A model generated the notes under the pieces. It had not been told where the DNA came from, did no database searches, and worked only from the letters and a program-made list of their open reading frames with translations. Positions 22,551-33,654 of a stretch of DNA of 64,000 nt are shown piece by piece (within the stretch, counting starts at the first letter, position 1; every line of letters starts with the position of its first letter). Both the position numbers and the translations under genes were made by a program. This DNA comes from Metarhizium brunneum. Lineage: Eukaryota; Ascomycota; Sordariomycetes; Hypocreales; Clavicipitaceae. Location of the stretch: contig NC_089428.1 in the NCBI RefSeq assembly GCF_013426205.1, positions 2,170,001 through 2,234,000 of the forward strand, given 5' to 3'.

Positions 22551-25112
22551 TTAGCAGCGACGCATTGCCCCTTCTTCTTGCAGGGTCCTCGGCGGGCTCT
22601 TTCCATCCAACATGTGTCCTTGCAACAGGCGACTCGCATGCCGAATAACGTCCTTGACGGAGACGTTATACCCGCGATACTGGTAGTACTCGCTCAGTAG
22701 CTTGGCGCTGACAATGTCAGCATCGTCAGCGAATATGGAACCTTTGTCTCCCAGGCCAACTGCCAGCCCTAGTTCCTTCCACCCCTGAATCACGACATCT
22801 CTGGCGCCTTGTGAAGGACATCGTGCCGGGGCGTATTGTGCCTCGCCCACGCTCAATGGCGACGACCCCGTTGCCGCGGGCCACGTGCCCGTACTCTGCT
22901 GGACAATGTCTTGTATCTGGCCTTGGGTCTTCTAGATGCCAGCAAGGATGGCTTGCATCACCGTTTCCAGAGTCTGGCGGATCCAATTCATCTGGTTTGC
23001 GGGGATCGTGTCCGAGTCGTGATAAAGTTGAATCTGTAGCTCCTCGCCGCGAGGAATAGCTGCCATCATTACGTCGGCAGCGTGTGCGGCACCAACCTCG
23101 ATCGAGAAGAGCCCTTGGCCTTGCCGATGGGGACGGATGCGTCCACAGATCTGTGACTCTGGTATGAAATACAGGTGCTTACCGGCGTCCAGCTGGGCCA
23201 TGTGGTGCAGTCCCTGACGATGGATCGCAGGCCCAAGTGATGGTACTGCATGCCCTCTGTCTCTTGGTGCTGAAGCTGTGCAATCAACGAGGCCAAGGTG
23301 GCTTCACGACGGGTGACGGGTGATGGCTCTGACTGGGACGAAGTTGATGCAGGGTCCGCAGACCTGATCGATGCCCGGCATGGTCAGGTAGCGATTGGCG
23401 CTGATTTCACCAAACAAGACGTCGCTTGTGTCGAGGGCCGCCGGGAGGACAAGCGCCCAGGCCGCCTTGAGCGTGGTTGAAGGTGTCCCGAGTGAGTTTT
23501 GCAGGTTGCGTAGGGGCACGCTGAGCCTGGAGCAATCTCTGAGATGATACCCCTGGGCAGGCATGATTCGGGGGGTGGTCAGATGCATCATCGAGCAGCC
23601 TCGCAGCATCTCTATCCAGAACTGCCGCGGCGCCGTGCCATCGAGTGCTTCCAGGTGTGATATCCGAGGGTTGTAGCGAGGGCCGCCTCGGCGCAGTTGG
23701 CCGTTGTTGTATGCCGCATCGAGGCCTGGAAGCAGCAAGTCAAACGACGCGGCATCGTACAGCGCAAGGTGAATGTTAAGACGAATACTGTTGCAAAGCT
23801 CTTCTCGGCTGAATAAGTAAAATCGGGCCAGATTGCTGCCTTTGCCGAAGAAGGCGGGTGTGGCAGGCGAGCCGCCTCCTTCTATCGTAATCGTCTCCGA
23901 GGTTGGCGTCTTGAACACCACTTGGTAGAGCATGTGTCTATGCTGGACAAAGGCGGTGCGCAATATGGCATGATGCTGAATCACCTGCCCGCAGACTGAC
24001 CGAAGCTTGGCCGCATCAAGAGCAGGAGTCGAGTCGAGTGTGAAGCTGGTGTGGTAACCCGTCTCGCCCTCGACGCCGGGAGGGCCAATGATCAGGAACA
24101 AGGCTTGTGTATCAGTTGCTGGTGCGATGCTCTCGATGTTTTCATGTTTGAACTGGGGATTCGATAGGCTGAGTCGCGAGAGCCGGTCATGGAGACCACC
24201 AAGACTGGTATCCCGCGGTATCCTTGTCGCAACCGGCGCGGCCTCATCTCCCTCGATATTTGCTAATAGAGCGGCTTCAACAGCCGACTGGAGAGTCTGG
24301 TTCCGCAGCAGCCAAGAGGTGGCTATGGGGATGCCACTCCGAGCCAGTAGATGGGACGCCTGCATAGCCATGATCGAGTCCCCCCCCCAGCCGCGTAAAC
24401 GAGCTCTCCCTGCCAATACTTGTCTCCTGAATGTCCAGTACTGATGCCCAGACGTACTGGACCAGCTTTTCCTCGACCGTGACAGGCGGATTCAGCTCCC
24501 TATCTGCTTGCTCTTCCATGGCGGCCTTGGCCATCGAGACATCCTTGGCCTTGAACCAGTTGTCCATGCAATGCCGGTCTACTTTTCCCGAGACTGACTG
24601 TGCCACCTTTTCAACCGCGAGCCAGATGCTCGGAACCATGTGGGAAGGGAGCCTAAGCCGCACGAATTCCCGAATAGACTGGAGATGTCGGGCCACGACT
24701 CGAGTATAGGCTGAGGGCAGATGCCGCAGCCCATCACCGCGCGGGAGCTGGGCGTCAGCCAAGGAAATCACCGCGACGAGCTCGTTGCGGCCCCGATGAA
24801 TCTTTGTCGATAAAGACATGTCTCTGACCTCGGGGCTGCTGCTGATGACGTTCTCGGCATCGCCTAGCTCAAATCTCTGGCCGCGAATCTTCACCTGGCT
24901 GTCCTTCCTGCCCAGGTAGCTGATGGTACCATCGGGGTTATACCGGCCCAAGTCGCCAGTGCGATAAAACCGTGCAGCCTTGGTATTATCCCCCCACGCG
25001 GCAGGCTCCGGCTCCAGCGCGGAGGAGGTATGAACGAGGCCTTGGTCTTGACGGCGTTATTCAAATAGCCGCGGGCCACGCCGGGACCCTCGACTATGAG
25101 CTCTCCGGTGGC
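22551..25112 (-). pseudogene. Truncated NRPS remnant: partial A, T, C, terminal T
   Basis: Reading the minus strand from 25112: the C-terminal part of an adenylation domain (ELIVEGPGVARGYLNN, then GRYNPDGTISYLGRKDSQVK and RGQRFELGDAENV), a carrier domain (FTRLGG ... DSIMAMQ), a condensation domain (about 23300-24250) and a terminal carrier-like domain (22560-22750). The first carrier motif is broken by a run of nine Gs at 24380-24388 where eight keep the frame. The condensation motif reads HLALYDA instead of HHxxxDG, so the catalytic second His is missing. The terminal carrier reads ADDADI where GGDSI is expected, so the phosphopantetheine Ser is missing. Further frame changes occur at about 25080, 23300 and 22930. 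The N-terminal half of the A domain is absent. It is clearly non-functional; the original product is unknown. Confidence 0.88.
24380..24388 (-). other. Homopolymer frameshift in the NRPS carrier domain
   Basis: Nine consecutive C residues on the plus strand interrupt the LGGDSI carrier motif. One fewer would keep the frame. It could be a true mutation or a sequencing error, but the remnant is disabled elsewhere too. Confidence 0.8.
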
Positions 25113-27420
25113 TCGACGTTACAGCCATCAACCGGACCAACAGGAAAAATGCCCACGTCCTAACAGACCTACCCGCGTACTCGTAGGACAGGTCAACACG
25201 ATATGTGAATGAAGGGCGAGCGGTCCAACAGAGGCTGCATCCCGGTCTGCCATATGACCCGCTCATCGGTTGGAAGAATCCTTCTTCTGAGGGCAATGAC
25301 GCGAGTTTCAGACAGGTCTTTACCCTCGACCGAATGCCTTGGATCCGGGACCACAAAGTCGGAGGTGAAGTCATCATGCCCATGACGGGGTTCATGTCAA
25401 TGGCGATAGAGGCTGCGAGGAGACTCAGCCCTACTGTCCCAGAAAGCATCGTCGTCTCTGAGTTCTACGTTACGCGCAGTCTGGGGATTGGCGAGGATGA
25501 GCACATTGACGTGACAGTAAAACTGCGACCTGTCGTCACTGGAATAGATGGTATATCCTCATCCATTTGGAGATTTGACATCATGTCCTGGAGGAAAGAG
25601 GATGGATGAGTTGACCACTGCCACGGCCTGGTTGAGGCGCAAGTGGAGGATATGGACTTGGAGAGTCGGACGATGAAGACGGCGGTGCCGCTTGTCCACA
25701 GCCACGACATGAAGGAGAGCAGTCTATTCGACGAGATTTACGCCTCCGGAGCCCGTGAAGGTACCATCTACGGGCCTGCATTTAAATCCACCATTCGATA
25801 CTGGGAGGCTCCCAGCTGGACGGTCATGGAGAGCAAACTGCGAGAGCTGGACACGGCTCGATCTTTCCCGCCCTCTGGCTCACTGTTCTCGGCCGACCCG
25901 CCGACGCTGGACGGATTCCTTCAAGGATTCCTCCCCCTACAATATGCGGGCAGGAAATGGTGTGCCCTGATGTCCACCTATGTTGGTAAGCTGCGAGTTT
26001 CTAACCATATCCCCTTGGACCACGACAAAGTCCGCCTCTTTGTCGTTTCAAGACTCATGAGCCACGACGGCAAAACGGAAACACTAAAGATCACCGTTGC
26101 AGCCTTTGCCCAGCTTCCTCATTAGCTGCTGCCTATTGCCGAGTGGGAATCAGTAACGTTTCGGTCCATCTCTTCGGCACACGCCAGCGATGCCTTGTCT
26201 CGTCTCCCCGCCTCCTTCTACCACGACTTGCTGTCTGCTCTCGACTTTGCCAGCCACGCAGATTGGCCCAAGTTCATCACTGCCGCGCCCGCCGATGGGG
26301 ACGGGCTTCGCAAGCGTGTGCAGCACGAACGAGTTGCCCTCGAGTACATGAAGAGGGCCGTGGACAGGAGCTCTAACCTGGACTACTCGGACCTGCCTGA
26401 GCATCTCTCCAAATTCATGTCTTGGGGCAAGCGCTGCGTTGCAAGGGAAGAGCATAGACTGATGAAGGAGCCGCTGCCCGACCTTTCCCGAATAGCCAAG
26501 GCCGATGCTGGCGGCGAGTCGCTCTACTTCCGCTGGACTGATGCCCTCGTTCGACCCCTAGGCGACGGCGAGGTGCTGGTCAAGGTCGAAGCCACGGGCC
26601 TCAACTCGCGCGACCTCTAACTCGTCTTAGGCGCCGTGCCCTAGGCGCCCCCCGGCCTCGAGGGAGTAGGCGTCGTCTCCAAGGTCGGGTCTGGCGTCGG
26701 CAGTCTCGGGCCGGGAGACCGCGTCTACTACGGCCTCCACGGGGGCTGCTTGGCCACGCACGTCCGGATACCGGCGTGGCAGGCGAACAAGGTCCCGGAC
26801 GGCTGGAGCAACGCCGACGCCGCCAGCATCTCCATTGCCTACCAAGTAGCATACCTGGCTCTCTGCCACCACGCGCGGCCTCCCAGCCACCTCGATTGCC
26901 TTGCCCGTCGTCCTGGACGTGGGCTACGTGGCGGACCGCAACCGAACCGAGGAGTTGAAGGAGAGTCTGGGGTCCTGCCTCCCGCGGCCGCATCTTGAGG
27001 TGCTCACGCGAGGCGCCATCATCGGGTCCTCGTCGGGCCTAAATATCTAAGGTAAGGCCATGTCCTTCCTCCTCGAGACGGGGGCCGGGACGGACGGCAT
27101 GACCTGATAATACGACAACGTGAGAGACTTGCATCGCCCAGACCAAGCAGGCCGGACGAGCGGCGGGCAGCGATACCCATGGCAAAAGACGGTCGCAGGG
27201 GCTTGGCGCGCTGATGGACAAGGTTTCGTCCATCACCATAATTGACCGGGACGAGGTCGAGGCGGACGCGCCGCTGGCCAACTACAGCTTAGACTCGCTT
27301 GTGTCTGTTAAGCTACACAACTAGATACGCAGGGAGACAGGGGTTAATCTTCCGCTTGTTAAGCTTCAATGTTATAAAGTCCGCAAAACTAAGGGCCGTA
27401 GCTGTATATATTATTACCGT
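25112..27420 (+). pseudogene. Truncated highly reducing PKS remnant: DH, partial ER, KR tail, ACP
   Basis: The plus strand from 25112 gives the AT-DH linker (VTAINRTNRKNAHVLTDLP), then a dehydratase with WIRDHKVGGEVIMPMTGF (HxxxGxxxxP) and the second DH half (YGPAFKSTIRYWEA). An enoylreductase start (GESLYFRWTDALVRPLGDGE) follows, then a KR C-terminal piece (VVLDVGYVADRN) and an ACP with YSLDSLVSVKL. A single frame holds from 25112 to about 26880 but is cut by stops at 25184, 25607, 26123, 26618 and 26642; another lies in the ACP at 27322. Stops at 25184, 25607 and 27322 fall where the family has Trp. KS and AT are missing, as are nearly all of any methyltransferase domain, the end of ER and the KR core. 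The enzyme would have made a reduced polyketide; it is dead. Confidence 0.88.
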
Positions 27421-28264
27421 TGCCAAGACGGGGGCGTGATGCATGACACAAATAATTCATATCTCCCTAGCTCATATATAAGGGGGGGAGCTAAAGGAAG
27501 AAGGACAGAATTATAAGGGGAAATGGATTAAGCTTTCTGCTTGCTAGCAGAGTAGGCGGGTACTTGCTTTTTTCACGGGTGATCGGCTTATAGGAGTCAT
27601 TTTATTATTATTATTTTACTGGACGCCTATGTGTGTATGAATTTATTTAATTTATTTATTTGTCTAATCCGCCCAATAACCTAAGACAAGAGGGCAAATC
27701 TACGTAATTACATAACCTTTGTTAAGCATTAATTATGTTAATGCTAGTCAACTAACTTTTTACATTGCTTTTATTCCTGAGCGGCGAGACCAAGGTTGAC
27801 TATATTGGGTCCTATATCAACTGAAGTCTATGTAAGAGGCTATTTATATTAAACTCCTGACTTTGCGCGGTGATTTGTTGTTGAGCCGATTTCAGCTTCG
27901 GGAGAACACAGAGTTACATGATCTGGCTACAAAAACAGCGCAAGGGATCTTCAATGTTTGTTAGGCTGATAGCTCGATAGAGCCAAATTACTTCTGAACG
28001 GTCTGGTTCGGTTGGTCAAGGCGAAATATAACGCATCGTTCACCTTGCTAGAATTCCTGGTATATACACCACTTCAAGCCACATTTCTGCGCCACTCGAA
28101 GCCACAAAAGTCACGTTTTCTACGTAATTATTACGCGTGTCGGAATTGATGTTTATCCGGCGCTCCCCCCGTTCTACTCCGTACTCTTCAGTCACCATTT
28201 CGCAAAACCATCGCAGTTATTTGAGAATGATGCAATTTATTCCATTCCCCTTCCTAAAGAGGCT
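27421..28264. other. AT-rich intergenic block
   Basis: Strongly AT-rich between 27580 and 27860, with short TTATTATTATT and TTTATTTATTT runs. A plus-strand frame from 28053 to 28264 is open and joins the next gene in frame, but has no ATG, so its status is unclear. Confidence 0.4.
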
Positions 28265-29904
28265 ATGGAAATTACTGTCAGCCCTTGTGACGTGGATATC
28301 ATATGGGATGTCACCCCCGAATCGAACCCACAACCAAGCGTTACCAGAAGCAGAGCAGACGAGATCAAAAACTGTACCCCTACGAGTCCATCCGATAATA
28401 ATACCTCACCAACCTTCCCACTTACAGAAGAGCAAATAAAGAGTTCCATTCAGAAGTTTATTGATAGCGTAGATAAGACTGCTGTTTGTGAGTTGGTGTC
28501 GAGGCATAATAGCGGAAAGCGTTGCCAAGTTATCAATCAGCAAAACGGTAGCTTCAATCTGTGCTTTTTCGTTCAGTTTCATAGTGATACATCTGATAAT
28601 ACAACATGGGTCTTGAGGATACCAATCAGTCCAGCTGTTTGCAATGCCTGGGATAAGCTTGTAAGTGAGGTAACAACAATGCGGTAAGCTTTCAAATGTT
28701 TCGTTTTCCATTGCTAGCTAAATGAAAAGCAGCTAAAAATGTGTCTAGGTATATTAAACAACATACCTCAATTCCGATGCCCACTGTCTATGCATACGGG
28801 AGAGACAGCGCATTAATACAGGGCAATTCAATTCCTTTCATCCTTATGGAATTTATACAAGGGCAACAACTTGATATACGGACAGTTTTGCACGCTACAC
28901 CACATCAACGAAGAAATTTGTATGTTGATATAATCAACACCCTAGCTCAATTACGCCAGCTTGAGTTCCCGTCCGCAGGCTCATTACTACCGAACCCAAA
29001 CAAGACGTTTGACCCTACGGCTGGTCCCACTCTTGATTCTACAGTCGATGCTACCCTTGGCTCATTCCTTTCTATGACGGCCAACGAGTTTATACGAAAC
29101 GGTGGAAAGCCAATAGAAGCCGAAGTATTTACATCCTCAAGACGCTTTATCGAATATCATGGTCATATCCTATCACAAAGGTATAAATTACCGGTTGAAT
29201 GCCTTAGCCACAGACAAGCCAAAATGGAGTTATTTGCCCTTGACAGTCTATTCAAAGATATTCCCAAGCGCATAAACTTTCAGAACCTTAACGAAAAATA
29301 TGTGCTGGCCCACCCAGATCTAAGATGTGGTAATATTATCGTTACTAGCGACCTGCATATTCTTGGTATTATTGATTGGGAGTTTACTAGCGCGATTCCT
29401 CTGCAATTATTCACACCACCGTCATGGATTATGGGTCATGATCCTAGTACCTTGCGCATTATCACAGGTATTCACCGTGGCAATATTTTCCCAGAATTCT
29501 GTGGTGTTCTCAAGGACATGTGTCACACCTCTATTGCCTGCACGCAGCTATGGCACGACTGGGGCCTTGAAGATGAACGACCCCAGCAAGACTACACGTA
29601 CGATATTAAGCAAGTTTCTCCACTGATGCAAATACTTCGCCAGCCGGGCAGTCTCATAGAGGTATACTACTCCTCTATCTTTCCAAAGCTATTTGGACCG
29701 GAGGCGTGCAAAGACACAGTGAGGAGTGAATTCTTTGCCGACGATAAGAATCGGGAGCTTTTGGAGCAGGTAGAGGTTCAAATGAAGAATTCTGAACGAT
29801 ATACTGATCATCTCAGGAAACATAATCTGCTTGTTGAGGATGAACGGATTCAACTGATACAAGAATTCCTTGAAAAGACAAAGTTCCTAGTTAAAGGCGA
29901 CTAG
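28265..29904 (+). CDS. APH-fold (aminoglycoside phosphotransferase-like) kinase family protein
   Basis: Exons are 28265-28683 and 28749-29904 (65-nt intron, phase 2), 524 residues. The N-lobe contains NLCFFVQFHSD and TTWVLRIPI, the strand pair around the nucleotide site. The catalytic loop is LAHPDLRCGNIIV (HxDxxxxN) and the metal-binding segment is GIIDWEFTSA. This is the arrangement of fungal APH-family proteins, a large, expanded group in ascomycetes whose substrates are mostly unknown; the name does not imply antibiotic resistance. No signal peptide is visible. The start is uncertain because the reading frame stays open for about 70 codons upstream without an ATG; a missed 5' exon spliced at the TAG near 28052 is possible. 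It lies between the PKS remnant and a dead HET gene with no obvious functional link. Confidence 0.85.
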
Positions 29905-30595
29905 ACATGATATTGATAGTCCTTAAGCAGCCACTCAATAAGTTTTTTTCGTCAACTCTCGTTCCTTTTCCTGTAACTCTGCCAACTTGTACCACAGCCT
30001 CCCAATTACTTCGCCTTTGTCAGCAATTTCCTTGTGCAGAGCAGTGACCCTTGCATCTATGCTAGTTCGTCAACAGGAGTTCGTCTATTGGGAGCTGTCA
30101 TGTTCTTATCCAATACAGAGATGTACGGAGTAGTGTGGCGCCCAACGTCTGTGTCAGCCCGTGAGTCGTGACCTCCCCAGAATCCAGATGGTCGAAGTAG
30201 GAATATCTCTATTGCCACGCAGAGCCTCGTTGACGGACTTTGACTCTTTGTACTGTTGGCGATCGTACGGGCAGAGTCGAATACTGACACAACAGTAAAG
30301 AGAACGTGCGCTATTGCTAAGCAAAATTGCTACAGCTCCCTGCGATATTTCTGAGAAACGGCCGGGAAACAGGGACACGAGATGCGCCGACTATACCTTC
30401 AAGGCTCGAGGTTCGGCCACTGCATGTCTTTTATCATCCCCTATGCTGCCTATGCTGCATATCGCAACGCTGCTTCAACTTCACAACTCTCTGCCGCACG
30501 CCCAGCCCTTTGGGACAATCACAATCACTGTTGACAGAGACGGCCACAGCTATCAAGCTTCCCTTGAATTGGAAACCACCATTACTGATAAAACC
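29905..30595. other. Intergenic region upstream of the HET remnant
   Basis: No supported gene. The frame preceding 30596 is open for some distance but shows no domain. Confidence 0.35.
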
Positions 30596-32292
30596 ATGTC
30601 CTCACAGTCGTTCTGCAATATCTGTGCTGGGCTAGACTTCTCTCGCCTCCTCTCAGAACAGGTCGAAGGCCCAGTTGCCGTAAAAGCCCTTGAGCGAACT
30701 GGCATTGGGCGGCGCTCCGGGATCCAGAACAGAGTAGATCAAGGATACCCACTTTGTAAGCTCTTCTCTGATGCCCCTAGAACTGCCTGGGATGTGTACC
30801 CCTGGGAAATGCCGGGATGGGACGAGGCGTACATGAAGCAAGCTGAGGCGACGATTATCCTGGGGCATAACAGTTTTGAAGTGCATTTCGAGGAGCCAGC
30901 TGGCGAAAAACACGTCGTCGGACGCACCAAACTTGACATCCACCGGCTGGACTCGGAGGACTCCTGCTTCCGAATACTACGTCCAATGGCGGATCTGCGA
31001 ACGGTCAATTCATGGCTGAAAACCTGCCTAGAAAGTCATCAACTATGCTGCAAGGAAAGATAGCTTGACAGGTTCATGCTGGGAATAGTTTCCCGAGCGA
31101 GAGCTTGGCTCCGTGACGTGGTTGGCTGGGCGAAGCCGCCTCCATTCAATCCGTGCTTTCGTCTCATCAACACCAAGGCCCGCAAAATAGAGGACATGGA
31201 ACCATCTGTTGCCGTGGGCTACGCGGCCTTGGGCTACACCTGGGGCAAGGTAATTCCGGAAAGACCCAAGTTTCAAAAGCAAAGGGCGGCGAACAACGGC
31301 AACACGGGCATTCCACTCCCCAAAAAGCTACCAGGAACCATTGCAGCTGCTATTAAGCTGGCGTCTGACATTGGCATTGAGTATTTGTGGGTCGATTCTA
31401 TTTGCATTGATCAGGAAGATGGTTTTGAGAAGCAGGTACAGCTAGCGAACATGGCTGAGATATACGGCCGAGCCACGGTTTGCTTGGTTGTGGTAGCTGG
31501 AGATAATATGGACTTTGGTCTTCCAGGATTCAGCAATAGCCGGACTCGAGACGCCCAATCGCCTCTATATCTACGGGGCTACACTCTAGGACGGGGACTA
31601 GAACACCCTTCCAACAGTATTGAGAAGACGTATTGGAGCACGAGAGGCTGGACTTTTCAATAGGCTTTGCTATCAAAGCGGAATATCGTCATCACCTAGT
31701 CCGAAGTGTTCTACCAGTGCATTGAGTGCTCTCATCGAGAGGCGAATTTCAATCGGCCATGACTCCCCAATGTGCTCTCGTTCCCCGACGAGGTGGCAAG
31801 GACGCTCCCGCACATGCTACCAGATTTCCATGACGATTCTGTCTCGCTCTTTCACTTGTACCTCCAGTGTGTGGCAAAGTACACGTCCGGTAGTCTTGGT
31901 AGGGCAAGTGATGGGTTGAATCCTTCCAGGGCGTCCTTGGCCATCTGGAGCGCCACTCTGGAAGCAGGATGCTAATGGGGCTTCCAAAGATGCTACTGGC
32001 GTCGGCTTTGGTCTGCGATGTCAGGGACGATGGAACGTTGAGGCGCCGATATCGAACCCAAGAGCTGACGGAACTGAAATATCCCCGTCTCCTGTCCTGG
32101 ACTTGGGCTGCTTGGGAAGGATGTATTGGCTGGGGCAGGCATACCGACTACAGCTGCATGCAGTGCCTGGAGAAGGAACAGCCGCTTAGCAATGTTTTGA
32201 CTCTCCTGATGACTCAAGATGTCTTCAACATGGTGGAGTATCCGAGAATAGATGACCTGGTTCCGGGTCGCCCAGGGAAGGCGAACACGTGA
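30596..32292 (+). pseudogene. HET-domain (heterokaryon incompatibility) pseudogene
   Basis: From the ATG at 30596 the product begins SSQSFCNICAGLDFSRLL, a common start of HET proteins. The HET core follows: GYAALGYTWG, LPKKLPGTIAAAIKLA, YLWVDSICIDQEDG and TYWSTRGWTFQ. In-frame stops occur at 31061, 31661, 31697 and 31760, and the frame changes near 31970, after which LSWTWAAWEGCIGW marks the C-terminal half. HET proteins trigger programmed cell death after fusion of incompatible hyphae, and large families with many pseudogenes are usual. The first stop (31061) might be bypassed by an unrecognised intron, but the later ones cannot all be. I regard it as non-functional. Confidence 0.82.
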
Positions 32293-32338
32293 AATTTCTT
32301 TATAGGCTTCCATGATTCTAGTCAGTGAACGAGACCTC

Positions 32339-33013
32339 TCATCCCGGCGATCTGATGTTGGATTGGGAATGTAGGTAAAAATCGGTGTTGTTAATATGAA
32401 GCGTTTGGCCTAGCATGCCCAAGATCTCGAATGAAACTAAGATAAAACACGTCAGGGCTGGCGCCACTTCCTGTCAAACTGAATTGGAGGGTGCTTACCT
32501 GGGACGAGGTGGGTAGTTTTGCTGTTTTCATCCATGATGCATTGGACAGTATTATTGTTACACCCGATGGTAGCGAGGGTGTCTGCTATCTCGCGCCTGC
32601 TAGCCAATTGTAGGGTACCAAGGCTTTCAAGGACGTTGCTATCCAGCCTTAACCGTCGCCGATCGAGTGTCTCGCGATAGATGGTCGGAGCGAAGCCGAA
32701 GCAGAATATTACCAGAAGAGCAGCAAGTGTGAATGTTACCTAAGCATAAAGATTGGCTTTGACATCAACGAGCCTCATCAGCGATGCCTCTGAAGCATCG
32801 CCGATGGACCAGAAGAATTGTTGGTACCGCTGCTATTTTAAACTCTGCCTAGAATAATACCACGCTACATTATTGTCCAGAGACACTGTTGCCAAACTTG
32901 GCTCTGAAAATGTGGCGAGTATCGCCCGAAAGCCTAAGCAGAAGGTTCAAATCTCCTTGGACCGCCACGACCGGCCACTAGGCGTGATGAATTTTAGTGT
33001 CTGGTTGTTTCAA
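32339..33013 (-). pseudogene. Decayed minus-strand gene with one transmembrane segment, family unknown
   Basis: The minus strand from about 33013 to 32339 is readable in one frame, broken by stops at 32947 (TGA), 32833 (TAG) and 32740 (TAG). A good 62-nt intron (32437-32498, GTAAGC ... TCTTAG, phase 1) joins NSKTTHLVP to VSFEILGMLGQTLHIN before a stop at 32339. The conceptual protein includes ATFSEPSLATVSLDNN, QRYQQFFWSIGDASEA and a membrane segment, FTLAALLVIFCFGFAP, followed by a charged region, YRETLDRRRLRLDS. Composition and the intact intron argue for real coding origin. The stop at 32740 could alternatively be a 3' splice site (CTTAG). I do not recognise the family. It is convergent with the HET pseudogene. 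Confidence 0.5.
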
Positions 33014-33654
33014 ATGTTTGTCGAGCTGCCGTTGAGCTCATAAACTAGCCACCAACAGCCCGCCCAGTTTTGATGTCAACACTTTGTTGCACTTTACTCC
33101 GAACAACATTCCACCCAAAGTCCAGTTCATGAATGAGAGCCCATGGCCCGGGCCCGCCGCCGGGCCATCGGGCATGCAATAGACACGGCGGGGTGCTGGA
33201 ACCCATGATAGGTAGGTATCCCGAGATAGGGAGACGCCAGGTTTGTATTTGCTCCTCGTCACAACTCTTGAACTTGACCTGTCACTGGGTGTATCTAGGC
33301 GCACAAGCCATTGTTGCGGCTGAAGAACCATGTGGCAGCAAGTTGATGTGGCGTTCTGTCAGAAATGCATGTCCGCATCTCCCCCGCAGCATGATGCGGA
33401 TTCAGCTACGTATTGGGATCCTCAGTCCGGACGAAACCAGGCAGCTCCGAGTTTGCGCCTGATAATCTGCCTCACGGCTTCATCGCCTCTCGATAATAAG
33501 CGACCAAGGCTAAGTGGGAATACAGTTCGGTTCAGTCCCGCCTTGGTAAACGTCGGCCGCGAGAGCATCTTACCCTCCAGGCCAGGGGCATACATTGGCC
33601 CCGACTCGCAAGTTAGTAGCTGTGGTCAAGTACATCAAGTTTGAATCCAGTGCC
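33014..33654. other. Intergenic region before the nucleoside-hydrolase-like gene
   Basis: No gene supported. A short GC-rich palindromic patch (gggcccgccgccgggcc-like) lies near 33150. Confidence 0.35.

Noticed and set aside
28053..28264. Coding extension upstream of the APH-fold gene
   Set aside because: The frame is open and in phase but has no ATG and begins after a stop; kept only as a note on the uncertain start.
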